A DNA stretch of 64,000 nucleotides from Rhodoferax bucti (GTDB lineage: Bacteria; Pseudomonadota; Gammaproteobacteria; Burkholderiales; Burkholderiaceae_C). Both the position numbers and the translations under genes were made by a program. Each line of letters starts with the position of its first letter. Position 1 is the first letter of the stretch. The stretch is from positions 186,001 to 250,000 of the forward strand of contig NZ_VAHD01000004.1 of assembly GCF_005876985.1 (NCBI RefSeq). Reading direction: 5' to 3'. The notes under the pieces were generated by a model. It had not been told where the DNA came from. It saw only the letters and a list, made by a program, of their open reading frames with translations, and did no database searches. Shown here one piece after another: positions 46,195-52,470 of the stretch.

Positions 46195-46821
46195 TTAGCG
46201 GGCCTTGCGTCGACGCGCTACAGCACCCATCAGGCCTAGGCCTGCCAGCAGCAATGCATAAGTTTCTGGCTCGGGGACAGCGCTTACCGAAATGTTATCC
46301 AGTGCGGGGCCAGCCGCGCCGCTGGTCAGGCTGGCAAAGCTCAGGGTCGTGCTGGTGCTTACCGCAGCAAACTGGGTGGTGTAAGTGGTCCAGCCCATGT
46401 TGGCATAAGACTTCCCCGTGGTGTCAAAGGTGTAGGTGCCCGTGGGTCCCAAGTTGACCGACAGGCCTTTGATGGCTGGGCCAGCGGCAGCGTTGCCAGC
46501 TAAGTCAAAAGACAGGGAGTAGGTTTGGCCGATCACGGTATGCAGCACCTGCGAAATCACGCCTTTGCCGAGGCCGTTCAGATCCAGGCTGTTCCGGCCA
46601 TTTGAAGCGGTCCACAAAGTGCTCACCAGGTCCACCGAGCGAAGATTCACTGTCCAGCCCGTAAGACCTTGTCCTGCAGATGTAAAGGTGTCAAAACCGT
46701 TGGCAGTGTTGACAACCGATTGGGCTTCAAAGCTGCCGTTCGCCACCAAATTGGTAGATTGAGCGTGGGCCGAACCGGCTACCAGCGCAACTGCCAGAGC
46801 GATCGAATGCAAATTTTTCAT
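46195..46821 (-). CDS. PEP-CTERM sorting-domain exported protein (second of a pair)
   Basis: This 208-residue protein has a signal peptide (residues 1-20, ending SAHAQ), a beta-rich domain with LVANGSFEAQSV and ALDNISVSAVPEPE (the choice-of-anchor/DUF642-like pattern), and a PEP-CTERM tail: VPEPETYALLLAGLGLMG followed by a basic RRRKAR end. The tail is cleaved by exosortase in EPS-producing bacteria; no exosortase gene is in the window. It is 27 bp after a paralogue and ends at a terminator. Confidence 0.93.
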   Translation of the reverse strand: MKNLHSIALAVALVAGSAHAQSTNLVANGSFEAQSVVNTANGFDTFTSAGQGLTGWTVNLRSVDLVSTLWTASNGRNSLDLNGLGKGVISQVLHTVIGQTYSLSFDLAGNAAAGPAIKGLSVNLGPTGTYTFDTTGKSYANMGWTTYTTQFAAVSTSTTLSFASLTSGAAGPALDNISVSAVPEPETYALLLAGLGLMGAVARRRKAR

Positions 46822-46848
46822 AGAGGTCCCTGAGTTTTTTAGAGGCGC

Positions 46849-47484
46849 TTAGAACGATGCAGCATTGCGCTTGCGGCGCACTGCGGCGCCGACCAGGCCC
46901 AAGCCTGCGAGCAACATGGCAAACGACTCTGGCTCTGGAACTGCGGAGACCGAGATGTTGTCTAGCGCCATGCCGTAAGGAGACTCTTGCAATCCAGTGA
47001 AATGCAAAGTGCTTTGACCGCTCACGGCTTGAAAGACAAAGGACTTGGTGGTCCAGCCCATGTTCGCGTGGTTTTTCCCTGTAGTGTCAAATTCGTAGAT
47101 AGGCTGTTGGCTCATGCCCACTTGCAGATATTTGGTCGTGTCGGGGCCGTCCGGGTTGCCGGCCATGTCGAAAGACACCTTGTATGTTTGACCGACCACG
47201 GTCGCAAAACTCTGGGAGATCGTGCCATCGTCTGCACCGCTGAGATCCAGGCTGTAGTGGCCCTGGGAGGCAGTCCAGTACTTGTTGATCAGGTCCACGG
47301 AACCTGCAGCGATGGTCCATCCAGTCAAAGCATTGCTGCCAGCGGACAGCGTGCTGAAACTGCCTGTAAAGTTGAGGCTGTTCGACTCAAAACTGCCGTT
47401 GACAATGAGGTTAGGCGCTGCAGATGCAAAAGGTGCGAGAGCAACAAAGGCCACGCCAGCCAACCATTTTTTAGTACTGTTCAT
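46849..47484 (-). CDS. PEP-CTERM sorting-domain exported protein (first of a pair)
   Basis: This 211-residue paralogue of the following gene has a signal peptide (to about residue 22), LIVNGSFESNSLN, GWTIAAGSVDLINKYWTAS and ALDNISVSAVPEPES, and a PEP-CTERM tail ending in RRKRNAASF. The two proteins align along their whole length (for example TFDTTGKSYANMGWTT versus EFDTTGKNHANMGWTT), so they arose by tandem duplication. A dyad-rich upstream region is annotated separately. Confidence 0.93.
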   Translation of the reverse strand: MNSTKKWLAGVAFVALAPFASAAPNLIVNGSFESNSLNFTGSFSTLSAGSNALTGWTIAAGSVDLINKYWTASQGHYSLDLSGADDGTISQSFATVVGQTYKVSFDMAGNPDGPDTTKYLQVGMSQQPIYEFDTTGKNHANMGWTTKSFVFQAVSGQSTLHFTGLQESPYGMALDNISVSAVPEPESFAMLLAGLGLVGAAVRRKRNAASF

Positions 47485-47540
47485 CGCTTATCCCTGAAAA
47501 GATGCGCGGCCGACGGCCACTTTTCTACCCCGTGATTGTC

Positions 47541-47580
47541 TCGCCAGTAACCCTCTATTGGCGATAGTCCGTCCGGACTA
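47541..47580. promoter_or_regulatory. Candidate operator region of the PEP-CTERM pair
   Basis: Two inverted repeats abut each other: TCGCCA (47541-47546) with TGGCGA (47559-47564), and TAGTCCG (47565-47571) with CGGACTA (47574-47580). They lie 57-96 bp upstream of the first gene. I see no clear sigma-54 site. Confidence 0.4.
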
Positions 47581-47631
47581 CCTTTTGACGGGATGTGTCT
47601 GTAGGCACTGAAGATCTGCGTGTCTAGCTAT

Positions 47632-47670
47632 AAAAAAATAGCGACCTGTCCGGGGGGAGGTCGCTATTTT
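47632..47670 (-). terminator. Terminator of the PhoX gene
   Basis: AATAGCGACCT pairs with AGGTCGCTATT around a GC-rich loop, with seven A on the left (T tract on the minus strand), 41 bp after the phoX stop. Confidence 0.92.
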
Positions 47671-47710
47671 GGAACGATGGGGCCGCTTGCAGCCCTGTGG
47701 ACACGGTGGC

Positions 47711-49639
47711 TTAGCTGCCGATCACGCCGCCGTCCGCCTTGCGGATCACTACGGTGGCAGAGCGTGGGCGTCCGTTGGCCTTTTTCTCGGGCCAGTTGGA
47801 CACGGCGCGCGGGTTCTTGGGGTCGCTCACTTCGTTGGCAGGCTCACCGGGGTGCTGGATGTTGACGAACATGGTTTTGCCGTCTGGTGTGCCGGTAGCA
47901 CCGGTGATTTCGCAGCCTGCAGGGCCCACCAGGAAGCGGCGGGCTTCGCCAGTGCGCACGTCGGCGGCCAGCATCATGTTGTTGCCGAAGTTCTTCAGGT
48001 CGCCCTTGCCCATGGAGGAGGTGGACATGTCGCACTGGATCCACAGCACGCCACGGCCATCAACCCACAAACCATCCGGGCAGGAGAACATGTCGCCCTT
48101 GATGTTGCCCTTGGCATCTGCGCGCTCCAGGGAGGGGTCGCCAGCCATGATGAAGTGGTTCCAGGCGAAGGTGGTGCCAGCGAAGTCGCCATCTTCCTTC
48201 CAACGGATGATGTTGCCCTGGGTGTTGTTCACGCGGGGGTTGGCAGCGTCCACGCCGGGCTGTTTGTCGCCACCGCGGTTGCTGTTGTTGGTCAGCGTGG
48301 TGTAGACCCAGCCTTGCTTGTCGACGGCGATCCACTCGGGGCGGTCCATCTTGGTGGCGCCCAACAGGTCGCTGGCCTGGCGTGCCTTGATCAGCACTTC
48401 GCCCTGGTCGGCAAAGCCGTTGGCAGCTGTCAACGGGCCTTGGCCGTGGGTCAAAGCAATCCACTGACCCTTGCCGTCTGCATTGAACTTGGCCACGTAC
48501 AGGGTGCCGTGGTCGAGCAGGGTGGCGTTGGCAGCAGCGCCGCCGGGTTTGATGGCGTCGCGGCTGACGAACTTGTAGATGTACTCAAAGCGGGAGTCTT
48601 CACCCATGTACACCACAGCACGGTTGTCCTTGGTGACAGCTACGGTGGCGCCTTCGTGGGCTGCGCGGCCCATGGCAGTGCGCTTCATGGGGGTGGAGCT
48701 GGGGTTGTAGGGGTCGATTTCCACGATCCAGCCGAAGCGGTTGGGTTCGTTCGGGGTCTTGGTGGCATCAAAGCGGGCGTCGTGCTGGTGCCAGTTGTAG
48801 CCGCCGCCACCTTTCTTCAGGCCCCAGCGCTTGTCGTGTTCAGTGAGGCTGTCGCCGCCGCTGAAATAGTTGATGAAGTTTTCTTCCGAGGTGAGGTAAG
48901 TGCCCCATGGCGTGATGCCGCTGGCGCAGTTGTTGATGGTGCCCAGCACCACACGACCGGAGGGGTCTGCCGCTGTCTTGAGCATGGCGTGACCGGCTGC
49001 AGGGCCGCTGAGTTCCATGCGGGTGTTGGAAGTGATGCGGCGTGCCCAGGGAGAGGGCTTGACCACTTCCCACTTGCCGCCTTTTTCTTCCACTTCAAAA
49101 ATCGACACGCCATGGGCGGCCTGGGACTTGCGCACTTTTTCCAGGTTCCAGTTGTCGGTGCCGTCGGTGAACAGCAGGCCGTGGTCCACATACTCGTGGT
49201 TCATGGCCAGCAGGCCGCTCTTGGAGCCTTCTTGCACAAAGTAGTGGATACCGTCGTGGTTCATGCCGAACTGGGTTTCCTGGTGCGCGGCGGTGTTGCT
49301 GGCGTCGTCCTTGAACGCGTGGTTTTCGCCGGACATGCCGACCGGGTCGCCCCAAGGGGCAATCACTTGCACGGTGTAGCCCTCGGGCACGGTCACGGTG
49401 TCGGCCGTGGACACGGCCACGCTCTTGAAGCCCAGCACAGCGCCGCCGGCCATGCCGGTGGTGGCGCAGCCGGTCAGGGCCGCAGCGCCGCCAATGGCGC
49501 TCAAGGGGGCGAAAAAGCTGCCGGCCAATGCGCCCAGGCCACCGCGCAGGATGGTGCGGCGTGCTGGGTCAGACACTTCGTGAATGCTGGGGTTGGAAGA
49601 GCTGTTGCTGTCTTCCATCAAGGAAAAGTCTTTTGCCAT
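47711..49639 (-). CDS. PhoX-family (DUF839) alkaline phosphatase
   Basis: This 642-residue PhoX-type enzyme is a calcium/iron-dependent phosphatase that releases phosphate from organic esters in the periplasm. The N-terminus has a Tat signal with ARRTILRGGLGALAG near residue 28. The family pattern is seen in ETQFGMNHDGIHYFV, LLAMNHEYVDHGLL and NNCASGITPWGTYLTSEENF. The ATG at 49639 (MAKDFSLMEDS) is preferred over 49750, which lies upstream of a Pho box. Single-gene unit with its own terminator. Confidence 0.92.
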   Translation of the reverse strand: MAKDFSLMEDSNSSSNPSIHEVSDPARRTILRGGLGALAGSFFAPLSAIGGAAALTGCATTGMAGGAVLGFKSVAVSTADTVTVPEGYTVQVIAPWGDPVGMSGENHAFKDDASNTAAHQETQFGMNHDGIHYFVQEGSKSGLLAMNHEYVDHGLLFTDGTDNWNLEKVRKSQAAHGVSIFEVEEKGGKWEVVKPSPWARRITSNTRMELSGPAAGHAMLKTAADPSGRVVLGTINNCASGITPWGTYLTSEENFINYFSGGDSLTEHDKRWGLKKGGGGYNWHQHDARFDATKTPNEPNRFGWIVEIDPYNPSSTPMKRTAMGRAAHEGATVAVTKDNRAVVYMGEDSRFEYIYKFVSRDAIKPGGAAANATLLDHGTLYVAKFNADGKGQWIALTHGQGPLTAANGFADQGEVLIKARQASDLLGATKMDRPEWIAVDKQGWVYTTLTNNSNRGGDKQPGVDAANPRVNNTQGNIIRWKEDGDFAGTTFAWNHFIMAGDPSLERADAKGNIKGDMFSCPDGLWVDGRGVLWIQCDMSTSSMGKGDLKNFGNNMMLAADVRTGEARRFLVGPAGCEITGATGTPDGKTMFVNIQHPGEPANEVSDPKNPRAVSNWPEKKANGRPRSATVVIRKADGGVIGS

Positions 49640-49699
49640 CGTGGTGCTCACTGAAAGTGGAATAAACGGCTCTGCCGGATGGCAGGCTGCAGCCGAGTT

Positions 49700-49731
49700 T
49701 TTATCCGCGTCAGATGACGGTTCAGTGACAG
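49700..49731 (-). promoter_or_regulatory. Pho box and -10 region of the PhoX gene
   Basis: On the minus strand CTGTCAC-TGAA-CCGTCAT (49731-49714) matches the PhoB half-site pattern of two 7-bp repeats with a 4-bp gap. A further weaker CGTCAAA lies 11 bp upstream, and GATAAA (49705-49700) is placed 8 bp downstream as a -10 box. Confidence 0.7.
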
Positions 49732-49786
49732 ACTTTTGACGTGCGCGCATCCGGATGCGGCACGTGCCTCACCCCAGAGGGGGTAT

Positions 49787-50548
49787 TCAGGTGCCTGAGG
49801 AAACAGCCGCCGGGTGCATCTGCCCGGGCTTGTCTTCCATGTAGCCCTTGCCGTCTTTCACGCCCTTTTTGCCCATGCGTTGCCAGGCGGTTTGCTGGTT
49901 GACGAGTTGGGCCAGAAACTCCAGCTCCTCATCGGTGTGGTTGATGGCTTTGGCCGGGGTGAGCAGGCGGCCTTCTTTGGCTTGTACCTCGCCCCAGAAG
50001 GCCTGGTGGTAGTCCGAGCGGCTTGTGACGCGGTCGCGCCCGGCGCTCATATCTACCGTGCCATAGCAGTTGCAGAAGTAGCTGCGGTCGCCCTGGTCGG
50101 CAAACACCTCGGTGTACACCCCGGTGCCGCGAATGCCGGCGGTCAGGGTGGGGGTGATGATGCGGCGGTTGCTGCCGCTGCCCCACACACTGATGACGGC
50201 GCCGTTGATCAGGCGCAGCACGCTCACCAGATTGAGGCTGGCGCCGCGCTCGACCGACAAGGTGCTGTTTTGCCGCACATGGAACGAGGAGTTGCCGATC
50301 ACAAAAATCAGGCTGGAACCCGGGCCGGTGGTGATCTCATCCCCGGTCTGGATGGCCTGCTCGGGCCGCAAGCGGCTGCCGTTCAGCAGGGCATCGCCTA
50401 CCAGTTGCACGATGTTGCTGCGGTTTTGCGCGTGGGCTGCCGCAGCGCCCCCCATGGCGGTCCAGGCAGCAGCGGCCTGCAGAAAGCTGCGGCGCTGGAA
50501 CCAGGTGACTTCCGCATCGCTGCGGCCGTGGAGGGTGTGCTGTGTCAT
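49787..50548 (-). CDS. FecR-domain exported protein
   Basis: This 253-residue protein has a twin-arginine-like signal (WFQRRSFLQAAAAWTAMGG, then AHAQ near residue 38) and a FecR-like beta domain: LRPEQAIQTGDEITTGPGSS, FVIGNSSFHVRQNSTLSV and a TLTAGIRGTGVYTEV core. No sigma factor gene is adjacent, so it is unlikely to be a classical anti-sigma FecR; such proteins often act as periplasmic surface-structure components of unknown role. The ATG at 50548 overlaps the upstream gene by 4 bp. Confidence 0.8.
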   Translation of the reverse strand: MTQHTLHGRSDAEVTWFQRRSFLQAAAAWTAMGGAAAAHAQNRSNIVQLVGDALLNGSRLRPEQAIQTGDEITTGPGSSLIFVIGNSSFHVRQNSTLSVERGASLNLVSVLRLINGAVISVWGSGSNRRIITPTLTAGIRGTGVYTEVFADQGDRSYFCNCYGTVDMSAGRDRVTSRSDYHQAFWGEVQAKEGRLLTPAKAINHTDEELEFLAQLVNQQTAWQRMGKKGVKDGKGYMEDKPGQMHPAAVSSGT

Positions 50549-51324
50549 GGGGTGTCTCCGGCAGGGGCTTGAAAGCAATCGCGGAAGGTGAAGTAAAACG
50601 AGGTGAAAAACATCGCCGCCATCGCCAGTCCGACGGGAAACAGTATCACGTTGATCAGCTCCACGTTGCCCAACAGGCTCACCAGCACCGCCACAGCGGT
50701 GGCTACGCCCAAAAAGGCCGCCATCCACACCAGGCCGAACACGGTGAACGCCCAGAAATTGCGCAAGCAGGCCACCGCGCTGAAAAACAAGCTTTTGACC
50801 GGCGAAATACCATGCCAGTGCACCAGGGCCGGTGCGTGCCAGAACAGCAGCGACAGCGGCAGGTACAGCACCATGGCCACCAAGGCGGCGGTTTGGAAGT
50901 CGCCTTGCATCACCACCTCGGGCGAGAGTTCGCCGCCCAGCAGGTACACCCGTGCGAACTGGCCCCCGTCTACCGTGGCAGAAATGCCCATCAGCAAAAT
51001 AAAGCCCACGGCATACAGCACGCCCAGCACCACCATGGACTGCAGCCGCTCTTTGCCCGCCCGAAAGCCCGCCAGCAAGACTTGCGGCATGGGGAACTGG
51101 CCTTGCTCCGCAATCTCGGTCGCGGCCATGAGGCCCAGGGTGGCAGCCGGTAGCAGGGCGAGGGCGATGGGGGTACCGATAACCGGCAGCAGGCTCAACG
51201 CAGACACAGCGGCCATGAACATAAAAAACAGGCCGGTGAAGGCCAGCGGCTGCTTCAAGAAGGTGCGCACACCTTGCTGGAACCACACCACTCCTTGGCG
51301 GGCGGGAACAATCTGGAGTTTCAT
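50545..51324 (-). CDS. BPSS1780 family membrane protein
   Basis: This 259-residue membrane protein has about six hydrophobic segments and the start MKLQIVPARQGVVWFQQGVR typical of the BPSS1780 family of betaproteobacterial membrane proteins. Function is unknown. It is coupled by ATGA overlaps to thrB upstream (51321-51324) and the FecR-like gene downstream (50545-50548), so the three are translated from one message. Confidence 0.85.
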   Translation of the reverse strand: MKLQIVPARQGVVWFQQGVRTFLKQPLAFTGLFFMFMAAVSALSLLPVIGTPIALALLPAATLGLMAATEIAEQGQFPMPQVLLAGFRAGKERLQSMVVLGVLYAVGFILLMGISATVDGGQFARVYLLGGELSPEVVMQGDFQTAALVAMVLYLPLSLLFWHAPALVHWHGISPVKSLFFSAVACLRNFWAFTVFGLVWMAAFLGVATAVAVLVSLLGNVELINVILFPVGLAMAAMFFTSFYFTFRDCFQAPAGDTP

Positions 51325-52316
51325 GCGCTCTGGGTTTCCGGGTTGAACAGGGTGTCCAGTGTCAGGGGATGTGCAATGCGCTGCTGCAGCACACGCTCAA
51401 AGTGGGTCGGGTCGTGGGGTTTGAGCATGCTGGCCTCGCGGGGTAAGTACCAGTCCCACAGGCGGGAGAGCCAGAAACGCAGCGCCCCGGCGCGCAGCAT
51501 GGCGGGCAGCAGCTCACGCTCCTGGGCGCTGAGCTGGCGCACGCCTTCGTAGGCTTGCACAAAGGCGCGGCTGCGCTCCAGGTCCGCACGGCCGGTGGGC
51601 AGGTCGATGCACCAGTCGTTCAGGCACACCGCCAAATCAAACAGCCAAGTGTCGGTGCCGGCAAAGTAGAAGTCGAAGAAACCACTCAGGCGGGGCTCGC
51701 CAGCGATGGTTTCAAACATCACGTTGTCGCGGAACAGGTCGGCGTGGATGGCGCCACGGGGCAGGGCGGTGTAAGCGCTTTGAGCCGCCACGTGGTTTTG
51801 GTAGGCCAGCTCGCTCTGGATCAGTGCGGCTTGTGGCGCCTCCAAGTGGGGCAGCACCACGGGCACGGTGTCGTTCCACCAGGGGAGCGCCCGCAAGTTG
51901 GGCTGTTGCATGCCGAATTCCCGGCCGGCCAGGTGCATGCGCGCCAGCATGGCGCCGACCTGGCGACAGTGCTCCACGCCGGGTGCCAGTTCACTCTTGC
52001 CTTTGAGGCGGTTGACCACCGCTGCGGGCTTGCCATTGAGGCTATGGAGCACATCGCCATCGCGGTTGGCGGCCGGGTCCGGCACCGGAATGCCATGGAA
52101 GGCCAGGTGCTTCATCAGCCGCAGGTAGTAGGGCAGCTGCTCGGCCGTGAGCCGCTCAAACAGGGTCAGCACATAGGGCGCCTGGTCGGTGGTGACGAAG
52201 TAATTGGTGTTCTCAATGCCGCCGGAGCAGCCCTCCATGGTTTGGAGAGTGCCCAGTTGCAGGGAGGAGAGGAAAGTGCTGGCCTCGTCGAGCGAGACCT
52301 CTGTGTAAACCGCCAT
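51321..52316 (-). CDS. thrB: Homoserine kinase (choline kinase-like type)
   Basis: This 331-residue ThrB2-type homoserine kinase phosphorylates homoserine in threonine synthesis. It is of the aminoglycoside-phosphotransferase fold: GGIENTNYFV near residue 33, the catalytic loop AIHADLFRDNVMF near residue 195 and FFDFYFAGTD near residue 217 with the metal-binding Asp. The ATG at 52316 (MAVYTEVSLDEASTFLSSLQ) is the family start; the frame upstream runs into repeat family B. Confidence 0.92.
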   Translation of the reverse strand: MAVYTEVSLDEASTFLSSLQLGTLQTMEGCSGGIENTNYFVTTDQAPYVLTLFERLTAEQLPYYLRLMKHLAFHGIPVPDPAANRDGDVLHSLNGKPAAVVNRLKGKSELAPGVEHCRQVGAMLARMHLAGREFGMQQPNLRALPWWNDTVPVVLPHLEAPQAALIQSELAYQNHVAAQSAYTALPRGAIHADLFRDNVMFETIAGEPRLSGFFDFYFAGTDTWLFDLAVCLNDWCIDLPTGRADLERSRAFVQAYEGVRQLSAQERELLPAMLRAGALRFWLSRLWDWYLPREASMLKPHDPTHFERVLQQRIAHPLTLDTLFNPETQSA

Positions 52317-52381
52317 GCCGCTAATTGTAGGGTGCCGGGGCACTCCGGTTTGAGGGAGGCCTTGCCCTGCGCGGGGCACAA

Positions 52382-52459
52382 TATCCGCCGCCGGGCCGCC
52401 CCAAGGCGGATGCGCCCCCTCGGGGGGCAGCGACCCGCGAAGTGGCGGAGCGTGGGGGC
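52382..52459 (-). repeat. Dispersed repeat family B, copy 1
   Basis: On the minus strand it reads GCCCCCAC, then TGCCCCCCGAGGGGGCGC, then CCGCCTTGGGGCGGC and a GGCGGCGGATA end. The inner hairpins CCCCC/GGGGG and CCGCC/GGCGG are strong. It fills most of the space between thrB and polA. Confidence 0.75.
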
Positions 52460-52470
52460 ACAATACCTTT

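Noticed and set aside
49640..49750. Longer N-terminus for the PhoX protein starting at 49750
   Set aside because: The extra 37 codons would cover the Pho box and promoter, and the Tat signal is already complete from the ATG at 49639.
49747..49786. Adjacent palindromes GCATCCGGATGC and GGCACGTGCC between the FecR-like gene and the PhoX gene
   Set aside because: They could be protein sites or part of a weak terminator, but nothing links them to a regulator, so no feature was called.
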